A stretch of DNA of 12,826 nucleotides from an uncultured Desulfobulbaceae bacterium (GTDB lineage: Bacteria; Desulfobacterota; Desulfobulbia; Desulfobulbales; Desulfobulbaceae), in NCBI GenBank assembly GCA_947260045.1, contig CAMYOP010000044.1, positions 5,500 through 18,325 of the forward strand, read 5' to 3'. The notes beneath the pieces are model-generated. The model made no database searches, was not told the origin of the DNA, and saw nothing but the letters and a program-made list of their open reading frames with translations. The translations under genes and the position numbers were made by a program. The stretch's first letter is position 1; every line of letters starts with the position of its first letter. Below, one piece after another: positions 6,811-12,826 of this stretch.

Positions 6811-7962
6811 ATGGACATTTCGGCACCAAAAAGGCTTCTGGATAAAGTGTGTGGATTTGCTGAAAAGCTTGAACCATTCAGGGAAATGCTTCTGGCAAAC
6901 CTGGTGATGGTCAGTGAGATTCCTTCGCCCACCTTTGCAGAATCTAAACGCATAGAGTTTATAAAACAACGCTTCACCGAATGCGGTCTTCAAAATTGTT
7001 CCACTGATGGAATCGGTAATGGACTTGGTTTTTTGTCAGGGAGCAATTCTCAGAAAACGATACTACTCACTGCTCACTGTGATACTCCTTTTTCCATAAA
7101 TGAAGAGCATACCTGCAGAGTAGATGCGGGAAAGATACATGGACCAGGAGTTGCCGACAATAGCCTTGGCCTGGCTACCCTGACAACTTTACCGACGATT
7201 CTCGAACGACTTGATATTTGCTTGAAAAATGATTTGCTCTTTATAGCTGCGGTAAATAGTTTGGATCATGGTAATCTCGGGGGGATTCGTTTTTTTCTGA
7301 GTAATTACCATAAAACTATTTCCCATTGCATCGGCATAGAAGGGGCACCTCTTGGACGTCTCCAGTTTCGATCAATGGCCTCTTTGGGCGGAATGATCAG
7401 CTGTAATGTGAATAGAAAGGTGAGTGAGCAAAGTGCAGTGGAAGTTATAAATCAGGTTATAACCAGGCTTCAGGCAATTAAACTGTCTGATGATACTCAC
7501 ACAGACTTGGTACTTGGCGCTGTCCAAGGTGGCGCATCCTATAAAATTCCAGCCAGAAATTCTTTTCTCAAGTTTCAATTGCGTAGTAACATTGATGACT
7601 CTATACAGAAAACAGTAAAAAAGATTGATACTATTTTAAACGACATTGAGCAGCAAGCTGGGGTCACCGTCTCTCTGGACGTAATTGCTCGAAGCAAGGC
7701 AGGAGGGCTTGAGGCAACCCATCCTTTTGTCGAAATGACAAGACAGGTAATGACGAATCTGGAAATAGTACCAAGCGATACAATTTATTCCTCAACTATT
7801 TCTGCGTATGTGGAGCAGAACCTGCCAGCGATATGTATTGGCATAAGTAATGGCGAAAACATTAATTATCCTGATGAATATATTGAAATTGATCCTATTA
7901 CCAAGGGGCTTGCCCAGTTGATAGGTGTCTTATTGGTCATTGATGGAGAACTTTGTGCTTAA
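6811..7962 (+). CDS. M20-fold peptidase-like protein lacking several active-site residues
   Basis: 383 residues with the M20 layout: a catalytic domain (about 20-185 and 300-383) and an inserted dimerisation domain (about 190-295, with GAVQGGASYKIPA at 236-248). Metal ligands His89 and Asp91 (TAHCDTP), bridging Asp116 (VADNSLG) and Glu177 (GIEGAP) are present. The usual catalytic GEEG is replaced by NSLD (149-152), removing both glutamates; the C-terminal metal His is Asn352 (ENINYPDEYIEI); and the SSDAN-type motif reads SSTIS (327-331). It may therefore be a non-catalytic binding or scaffold protein, or use altered chemistry. The frame is intact and translationally coupled to gpgS by an 8-base overlap, so it looks maintained rather than decaying. 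The Shine-Dalgarno is weak (AAGTGG). The fold is clear; the role is unknown. Confidence 0.8.
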   Translation: MDISAPKRLLDKVCGFAEKLEPFREMLLANLVMVSEIPSPTFAESKRIEFIKQRFTECGLQNCSTDGIGNGLGFLSGSNSQKTILLTAHCDTPFSINEEHTCRVDAGKIHGPGVADNSLGLATLTTLPTILERLDICLKNDLLFIAAVNSLDHGNLGGIRFFLSNYHKTISHCIGIEGAPLGRLQFRSMASLGGMISCNVNRKVSEQSAVEVINQVITRLQAIKLSDDTHTDLVLGAVQGGASYKIPARNSFLKFQLRSNIDDSIQKTVKKIDTILNDIEQQAGVTVSLDVIARSKAGGLEATHPFVEMTRQVMTNLEIVPSDTIYSSTISAYVEQNLPAICIGISNGENINYPDEYIEIDPITKGLAQLIGVLLVIDGELCA

Positions 7963-8935
7963 TATCAATAATTGGCTCCAATCAAACACCTGTCATCATT
8001 CTCAGTTCAGGGATCTTCTTCGCCTTGTTAAGGAAAAGGAAAGACAAGGCATTACCATCTCTCTTTGTATTCCCACTCTCAACGAAGAGGCGACTATCGG
8101 CAAAGAAGTTGTCCTGTTTAAGTCGGAACTCCAGGATCGTTACCCGCTTCTTGATGAAATAGCTGTTGTCGATTCCGGCTCGACAGATCGGACCAGAGAG
8201 GTTGCCGCCAGCTTTGGGGCAGATGTCTATCTTGCCAGTAATATTTTAGCTGATATGGGGTTTAAAAGAGGGAAAGGGGAGAATCTCTGGAAGGCTATCT
8301 ATCAGCTGACTGGGGATATTATCGTGTATGTTGACGCTGATATTAAAAATATTCATCCTCGCTTTGTTTACGGACTGGTTGCTCCACTTATTTACCGTTC
8401 TGAAGTAAAATATGTGAAGGCTTTTTATGATAGGCCTTTGACCCTGTCAAACAAGATACGTCCTTCGGGAGGAGGGAGAGTGACAGAAATACTTGTCCGC
8501 CCTCTTTTTTCTTTATTTTTCCCTGAGCTTACAGCAATTATACAACCACTTTCCGGTGAGTATGCTGTTCGGAGAGAGGTGCTTGAAAAATTACCATTTC
8601 CTGTTGGCTATGGCGTAGAGACCTCCCATCTTATAGATGTTTATTCATCATTTGGCCTGGAGGCATTTGCCCAGACTGACATGGATCAGAGAGTTCATCG
8701 TCATCAGACAACCAGAGATCTTGGCAAAATGTCTTTTGGCATATTACGTACTTTTTTAAAACGGCTTAAAATGAAGGGGATGAGTTCTGATCTTCCTGAT
8801 TTTACAGCTAACTTGCGTCAGTTTCAGGCACATGATGAGCAATATGAACAGGTTATCCATGAAATTTTTGAGGAGGAGAGACCTCCTATGATTGAACTGG
8901 AAGCCTACAGAAAAAGATTCGATAAAAAAATATAA
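7955..8935 (+). CDS. gpgS: Glucosyl-3-phosphoglycerate synthase (GT81)
   Basis: Transfers glucose from an NDP-glucose to D-3-phosphoglycerate, the first step to glucosylglycerate. With the GTG start at 7955 the protein has 326 residues, close to known GpgS enzymes (about 320-330). Motifs: NNWLQSNTCHHSQF at the N terminus, PTLNEE (40-45), DSGSTDRT (73-80), the metal-binding DADIKN (127-132), GGGRVTE (172-178), PLSGEYA (198-204), GYGVETSHLID (218-228) and RVHRHQ (246-251). Together these are diagnostic for GT81. I prefer GTG 7955 because GGAG sits 6 nt upstream and the family N terminus begins there; ATG 7943 and GTG 7925 are in frame but lack a ribosome-binding site. The chosen start overlaps the M20-like gene by 8 bases, so translation is probably coupled. 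Assignment is confident; donor nucleotide preference cannot be read. Confidence 0.93.
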   Translation: MLNINNWLQSNTCHHSQFRDLLRLVKEKERQGITISLCIPTLNEEATIGKEVVLFKSELQDRYPLLDEIAVVDSGSTDRTREVAASFGADVYLASNILADMGFKRGKGENLWKAIYQLTGDIIVYVDADIKNIHPRFVYGLVAPLIYRSEVKYVKAFYDRPLTLSNKIRPSGGGRVTEILVRPLFSLFFPELTAIIQPLSGEYAVRREVLEKLPFPVGYGVETSHLIDVYSSFGLEAFAQTDMDQRVHRHQTTRDLGKMSFGILRTFLKRLKMKGMSSDLPDFTANLRQFQAHDEQYEQVIHEIFEEERPPMIELEAYRKRFDKKI

Positions 8936-8949
8936 CTCACCTTTATATT

Positions 8950-10404
8950 ATGCGTATAGCACTTGTTCATTATCACCTTCAGGCTGGAGGTGTTACCAGA
9001 ATTATAGAGAACACGGTAAAATCACTGGCTGGACATGATGTTTCCACCGTTGTTCTGACTGGAAAAAAACCAGAACCATGGTGGACAGCTGATTACCGAG
9101 TTATTCCAGGACTCCAGTATGAACTGGACCGTCCACCTGTCTCCTCTGCAGAGCTTGCCAGCATGATGGAAGCAGAGGCAAAAGAAGCCTTAGGCGGTTT
9201 GCCAGATATCTGGCATGTCCACAATCATTCATTGGGGAAAAACCTTGCATTGCCAGGTGCGCTTGTAAAGCTGGCTGCTAAAGGATACCATCTGCTTCTT
9301 CACATCCATGATTTTGCCGAAGATGGACGTCCTAACAATTATCATCTGATGCTTGAGCATTTAGCCTCTGGCAATCACCTGAAGATGTACAGACAACTTT
9401 ATCCGTTGGCCGAGCATATTCATTATGGGGTTATAAACAAGAGGGATTATAATTTTCTCAGCAAAGCTGGAGTGGATCCTCTTTGTCTGCATCGACTGCC
9501 CAATCCCGTCCGACTCAGTGATGTGGATTTTGAAAAACACAAAACAGAGGGCAGGCCTGATCTCTGGCTTTACCCTACCAGAGCTATCAGGAGGAAAAAC
9601 ATAGGAGAATTCTTACTCTGGACAGCTCTGTATTGTTGTGACAACGTTTTTGCAACAACCCTTGGCCCTGAAAACCCCAAAGAAAAGCCTCGTTATAACG
9701 CCTGGAAAAGATTTGCCAAAGAACTGGATCTTCCCGTTGAGTTTGAGCTGAGCAATAGCTCCGGTAAAAGTTTTCCAGAGCTTTTGCAAATGTCTAAAGG
9801 CTTATTAACCACAAGTGTTAAAGAAGGCTTTGGCCTTGCCTTTCTGGAACCATGGTTGGTTGGCAGGCCTGTTTGCGGTCGTGATTTACCGGAGATAACA
9901 AATGAGTTTAGAGAGGAGGGGATTAAACTTAATCAACTCTATAAACGTTTGGATGTCCCCGTTGACTGGCTCAATCGGGGCAGAATTATGGACAGGGTTT
10001 GGGCTGGTTTTATCAGAATGCTGGAGTCATATGGACGCCTTCCAACTGCGGGAGCATATGACCGACTGTTTCAGAGTATGATTCAGGATAATCGTGTGGA
10101 TTTTGGTTGTCTTGATGAGGAGTTACAAGAAAAAATTATTCGTCGTGCAGCAGCAAGTCCTGGGCAGCGTTCTGAAATAATACCAACATCACTTCTCTGT
10201 CTTGATAATTATGAGCAGGAGCTGACAGGCAATAAAGATCTTCTGATAAAACGCTATAGCCTAGAAAAATATGGAAAGCGTTTGTTTGGCGTCTATCAGA
10301 AACTGGAGGCCTGCAGATATACAAATTTAGACGTTCTTGATGGGAATGTTTTACTGGACAGGTTTTTAGAACCGGAAAGACTAACGCTGCTTCAGGTCGA
10401 GTAA
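8950..10404 (+). CDS. GT4-type glycosyltransferase of unknown specificity
   Basis: A 484-residue GT-B protein, distinct from the GT4 gene at the head of the operon. The N-terminal domain has LVHYHLQAGGVTRIIENT (5-22), HVHNHSLGKN (89-98) and HIHDFAEDGRP (118-128). The donor domain has YPTRAIRRKN (208-217, with Arg211 and Lys216) and EGFGLAFLEPW (292-302), where Glu292 and Glu300 form the E-x7-E pair. About 150 residues beyond the donor domain are unusual for GT4 and hold no motif I recognise. It lies 14 bp after gpgS and 6 bp before the HAD gene, so it is probably tied to the glucosylglycerate steps. It could be a second mannosyltransferase acting on the phosphorylated intermediate (MggA role), or extend the solute further. 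Fold is sure; substrate is unknown. No clear Shine-Dalgarno precedes the ATG. Confidence 0.8.
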   Translation: MRIALVHYHLQAGGVTRIIENTVKSLAGHDVSTVVLTGKKPEPWWTADYRVIPGLQYELDRPPVSSAELASMMEAEAKEALGGLPDIWHVHNHSLGKNLALPGALVKLAAKGYHLLLHIHDFAEDGRPNNYHLMLEHLASGNHLKMYRQLYPLAEHIHYGVINKRDYNFLSKAGVDPLCLHRLPNPVRLSDVDFEKHKTEGRPDLWLYPTRAIRRKNIGEFLLWTALYCCDNVFATTLGPENPKEKPRYNAWKRFAKELDLPVEFELSNSSGKSFPELLQMSKGLLTTSVKEGFGLAFLEPWLVGRPVCGRDLPEITNEFREEGIKLNQLYKRLDVPVDWLNRGRIMDRVWAGFIRMLESYGRLPTAGAYDRLFQSMIQDNRVDFGCLDEELQEKIIRRAAASPGQRSEIIPTSLLCLDNYEQELTGNKDLLIKRYSLEKYGKRLFGVYQKLEACRYTNLDVLDGNVLLDRFLEPERLTLLQVE

Positions 10405-10410
10405 AAAGGT

Positions 10411-11316
10411 ATGGAAATTGCCATTGATGCATCACTAAATGATGAGTTGTTGGGAATAATAAAAAAGTGCTCTACTCCACTGCAGACCATTCCTACTGGA
10501 TGTCCTACAAAACTTGAACAAATTGCAGTGCGCTGCGTAATTTTTGATGTATATGGAACGCTTCTAATATCAGCAGCAGGAGATGTCGGGCCCGATAGTG
10601 CTGGGGATGATGAGCCTGCATTTAAACAGGCTTTGCTTGACGGAGGGATTACTCTTGAAGATTTAGCTGACGACACTCAGGGCATAGATGTTTTTCGGGA
10701 TGAACTAATAAGCAGCCGTGATCAGCTTACTCGTCTGGGTGTATGTAAACCCGAGATAGATATCCTCCAGGTTTGGCACAACACCCTGCAGGCTCTTGGT
10801 ATTGGCAGTATAAACAGAGAACGCCTAAAAGTTTGTGCCATGTCCTATGAATGCAGGGTGAATCCTGTCTGGCCAATGCCCGGTGCCCTTGCTGTCATTG
10901 AGTATCTTCAGAAACAAGGTTGCATCTTGGGGATACTATCAAATGCCCAGTTTTATACCGAGCTTATCTTGCAAACACTTTTTTCTCAACCTGTTCAATC
11001 GTATGGTTTTACTGCGAAATATTGTCTTTACTCTTACCGCGAAGGCATTGGCAAACCCTCATCAATACTCTTTAAAAAACTGAACACAATGCTGCAAAAA
11101 GAAGGTGTGAGACCTGATGAAATATTGTATGTGGGGAATGATTTTTTAAAAGATATATTCCCAGCACATGAGGTTGGTTGGAAAACGGCCTTTTTTGTGG
11201 GTGATTACAGGTCTATGCGTCTCCGTGATAATGATTCACAGCTTGATCATGTGGAGCCTGATTTGATTATTGATGATCTTCGTCAATTGATGGGGGTAAT
11301 TAAAAAGAAAAGTTAG
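10411..11316 (+). CDS. HAD-superfamily hydrolase, candidate glucosyl-3-phosphoglycerate phosphatase
   Basis: A 301-residue Rossmann-fold HAD protein with an N-terminal extension of about 40 residues before motif I. Motif I is VIFDVYGTLL (43-52) with nucleophile Asp46; motif II is GILSNAQ (174-180) with Ser177; motif III is Lys215 in GKPSS; motif IV is YVGNDFLKDIFPA (240-252) with Asp244 and Asp248. A helical cap of type C1 occupies about 65-155. Motif I is DxY rather than the DxD general acid of most HAD phosphatases; DxYGT is best known from 2-haloacid dehalogenases. As last gene of the operon and the only phosphatase-like one, it is the natural candidate to dephosphorylate glucosyl-3-phosphoglycerate or its mannosylated form, but that is inference from context. 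It ends 26 bp from the convergent cytochrome b gene with no clear terminator between. Confidence 0.82.
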   Translation: MEIAIDASLNDELLGIIKKCSTPLQTIPTGCPTKLEQIAVRCVIFDVYGTLLISAAGDVGPDSAGDDEPAFKQALLDGGITLEDLADDTQGIDVFRDELISSRDQLTRLGVCKPEIDILQVWHNTLQALGIGSINRERLKVCAMSYECRVNPVWPMPGALAVIEYLQKQGCILGILSNAQFYTELILQTLFSQPVQSYGFTAKYCLYSYREGIGKPSSILFKKLNTMLQKEGVRPDEILYVGNDFLKDIFPAHEVGWKTAFFVGDYRSMRLRDNDSQLDHVEPDLIIDDLRQLMGVIKKKS

Positions 11317-11342
11317 TTGACTGGCTTGATGTATAAAAAAAT

Positions 11343-12212
11343 TCAGACTCTGCTAAGGCTTATAAATGAAAGTATACCATAGATGAGTATCCAGCCGAGC
11401 ATGAGAAAGATATAGGAACTCTTTTGTTCCTTTTCTTGAGGCATGAGAAAGAGAGCGATAATTACGATGCTTGGAAAAAAAATTCCTGCCCAGAAGGGGT
11501 GCATATAGCGCAGGAGTTCCTGAAGGCCCAAAAAGAACCATGGGCCTTGAATATGCAGGAGTCCTATCTGGTCTGGCTCCATGGGGGCTGTTACTAAAAT
11601 AGAAAGAAATAGCGTAGAGATGATAACTACCAGATGATTGCGCCAGGGCGAAGTGTAGCGTCTCAAATGGGGCCATATACAATATCCCCCCAGAACCATG
11701 AGAGAAATAAGATGATTGGCATAAACTCTTTTAGTGCCATTTGCCTTGAGTGCAAAAAGCAGGTCATTGAGCAGCTCACCTATAAAAGGCAAAGACAGGG
11801 TAATGTTTTCAGCAATGACTCCAGCAGCTTCACCTGTGGCATCACCGCGGAGTACGTAGCCTGTAAAGAGAAGTAGTAAGGCTACAGGGATACTCATGGT
11901 CAATCGAATCCACGCTGATTGTTTGAATGAGTATTCGTTCTTCCAGATAATAATGACAAGGTGGACCAGGAGAAAAAGAAAAAAAGCCTGGCTTGAATAA
12001 TAATGGAGACCACGCCAAAAAAAGCCAAAAGGGACTACCACTTCAATGGTGGTGGTAGAATAAAACGGTTCTGTCCAGTCATACTGAAAAGCGAGAACAA
12101 TCCCTGAAAGTACTGAGATGAACAGGCTGATTAAACAACTGCCGCCCCAGTTTGTATCAAGCAGGAACTGCCTGCCTGGTATCCCTCCAGAGAGGGAAGC
12201 GGGACATTTCAT
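11343..12212 (-). CDS. Cytochrome b of a Rieske/cytochrome b (bc-type) complex
   Basis: A 289-residue membrane protein with about seven hydrophobic helices. Two haem-b His pairs are present: His70/His84 (13 residues between) and His167/His182 (14 between, the spacing seen in cytochrome b6). The C-terminal third corresponds to part of subunit IV fused on. The Qo-site PEWY motif of bc1 complexes reads GPWF here (223-226, in HIQGPWFFLGLQELL). At 289 residues it is shorter than mitochondrial-type cytochrome b (about 380) and longer than b6 (about 215). It would pass electrons from (mena)quinol between the Rieske centre and the low-potential haems in the cytoplasmic membrane. The start overlaps the Rieske stop by four bases (ATGA). 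No cytochrome c1-like gene follows in the operon. Confidence 0.9.
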   Translation of the reverse strand: MKCPASLSGGIPGRQFLLDTNWGGSCLISLFISVLSGIVLAFQYDWTEPFYSTTTIEVVVPFGFFWRGLHYYSSQAFFLFLLVHLVIIIWKNEYSFKQSAWIRLTMSIPVALLLLFTGYVLRGDATGEAAGVIAENITLSLPFIGELLNDLLFALKANGTKRVYANHLISLMVLGGYCIWPHLRRYTSPWRNHLVVIISTLFLSILVTAPMEPDQIGLLHIQGPWFFLGLQELLRYMHPFWAGIFFPSIVIIALFLMPQEKEQKSSYIFLMLGWILIYGILSFISLSRV

Positions 12213-12634
12213 ATCGTCACCACATACCCATTTATAACGCCATCATTATCCTTTTTGGTTTCAACTAAAAGTCTGGGTAAGTCAGATTTTGCAGGTCCGG
12301 TAATAAGTTTACCCTCTGGGGTAAACTTGCTTTGATGACAAGGGCAAACAATCATTTTCAAGTTCTCTCGGTAATTTACCCGACAGCCAAGATGGGTACA
12401 GGTTCTAGAAACTGCCCAAGGTCCCTTATCACCCATGAAAATAAGAAAATCACGTTCAACGTGAAAACTTCCCTGCTTGATCAGTTTATTTATTTGAATA
12501 TGACGTGGCTTTGGCTTTACCTTAAAGCCAATGAAGCGATACAAAGGATAGCAAAGCAAGAGGATAATAGTTGAGAGTATCCACTTGAATCCCTGTATGG
12601 TGAAATCGCGACGAATTTTTTCAGGTGAAACCAT
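12209..12634 (-). CDS. Rieske [2Fe-2S] protein of the bc-type complex
   Basis: A 141-residue protein with one N-terminal membrane anchor (about 15-34, preceded by basic residues) and a soluble Rieske domain. The cluster ligands are in CTHLGC (79-84: Cys79 and His81) and CPCHQS (97-102: Cys97 and His100); Cys84 and Cys99 can form the usual stabilising disulfide. The second box has Gln where many family members have Gly, and Phe104 where high-potential proteins carry Tyr near the cluster, which would suit a lower potential and menaquinol as donor (inference). It takes electrons from quinol at the Qo site of the cytochrome b encoded directly downstream. It starts 15 bp after coaD, so all three may share an mRNA. 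The ATG at 12634 lacks an obvious Shine-Dalgarno sequence. Confidence 0.9.
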   Translation of the reverse strand: MVSPEKIRRDFTIQGFKWILSTIILLLCYPLYRFIGFKVKPKPRHIQINKLIKQGSFHVERDFLIFMGDKGPWAVSRTCTHLGCRVNYRENLKMIVCPCHQSKFTPEGKLITGPAKSDLPRLLVETKKDNDGVINGYVVTI

Positions 12635-12649
12635 AGATGATAAGGAAGT

Positions 12650-12826
12650 TTATTTATCGAATTTTTGCTGGAGGGCTTTTTGAACATGAACAGGAACTAC
12701 GCCATCAATGTCACCACCGTGTCGCGCCGCATCTTTAATGATACTTGAACTGATATATATCCAGCGAAATCCGGTCATCAGAAAGACGGTTTCAACTTTG
12801 CGCTGAAGTTTTCTGTTCATCAGGGC
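12650..12826 (-). CDS. coaD: Pantetheine-phosphate adenylyltransferase CoaD (3' end only)
   Basis: The last 58 codons of a gene that enters from beyond the right edge, ending with TAA at 12652-12650. The translation contains LMNRKLQRKVETVFLMTG, then FRWIYISSSIIKDAARHGGD and VPVHVQKALQQKF, which follow the C-terminal half of bacterial CoaD closely. It includes the E-T-V-F-L-M strand and the S-S-x-I-x-K segment that contacts ATP phosphates. The enzyme adds AMP from ATP to 4'-phosphopantetheine in coenzyme A synthesis in the cytoplasm. It precedes the Rieske gene by 15 bp on the same strand. The N-terminal nucleotide-binding half is outside the window. Confidence 0.92.
   Translation of the reverse strand, partial: ALMNRKLQRKVETVFLMTGFRWIYISSSIIKDAARHGGDIDGVVPVHVQKALQQKFDK

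Noticed and set aside
11317..11342. A possible terminator between the convergent HAD and cytochrome b genes
   Set aside because: A run of seven A/T is present, but only 4-bp stems can be drawn beside it. The evidence is too weak to call.
1..12826. CRISPR arrays, tRNA or rRNA genes, transposase or phage genes
   Set aside because: I looked for regularly spaced repeats, cloverleaf or rRNA-like sequence and recombinase motifs on both strands and saw none.

Overview
The window is ordinary bacterial chromosome, AT-leaning and densely coded. The mix of genes suggests an anaerobic Gram-negative bacterium of the Desulfobacterota (Desulfobulbales-like). This placement is inferred from the Rieske/cytochrome b pair and the general style of the proteins; there is no rRNA or other phylogenetic marker to prove it. 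Both ends cut through genes: an AlkD-type DNA alkylation repair gene on the left and coaD on the right, the latter read on the minus strand.

Layout: (1) 1-668, plus strand: the end of the AlkD-like gene and the ribosome-rescue factor arfB. (2) 667-828: a 162-bp, strongly palindromic, non-coding element with 13-bp perfect terminal inverted repeats, wedged exactly between two convergent genes. (3) 841-3033, minus strand: an EI24/CysZ-like membrane protein and a glycerate 2-kinase, the latter followed by an intrinsic terminator. (4) 3034-3212: a divergent control region with a good sigma70-type promoter and a 7-bp inverted repeat directly upstream of it. (5) 3213-11316, plus strand: seven closely packed genes forming one probable operon. 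They encode a GT4 glycosyltransferase resembling mannosylglucosylglycerate synthases, a GH13_18 sugar phosphorylase (best fit glucosylglycerate phosphorylase), a stand-alone type II phosphomannose isomerase cupin, an M20-fold protein that has lost several metal and catalytic residues, glucosyl-3-phosphoglycerate synthase (GpgS, GT81), a second and unusual GT4 protein, and a HAD-fold hydrolase. (6) 11343-12826, minus strand: coaD, a Rieske protein and a cytochrome b, probably co-transcribed.

The central 9.6 kb reads as a self-contained system for the rare organic solutes glucosylglycerate (GGa) and mannosylglucosylglycerate (MGG). Proposed synthesis: GpgS joins NDP-glucose to 3-phosphoglycerate, the HAD protein removes the phosphate, and a GT4 enzyme adds mannose from GDP-mannose; the cupin isomerase would feed mannose-6-phosphate towards GDP-mannose. 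Proposed recovery: the GH13_18 enzyme phosphorolyses GGa to glucose-1-phosphate and glycerate, and the divergently transcribed glycerate kinase returns glycerate to glycolysis. The family assignments are visible in the sequence; the assembled pathway is inference.

The least explained parts are the degenerate M20 protein inside this operon, the second GT4 protein, the HAD protein with Tyr where phosphatases normally carry the second Asp, and the palindromic element. I saw no tRNA, rRNA, CRISPR array, transposase or phage gene.
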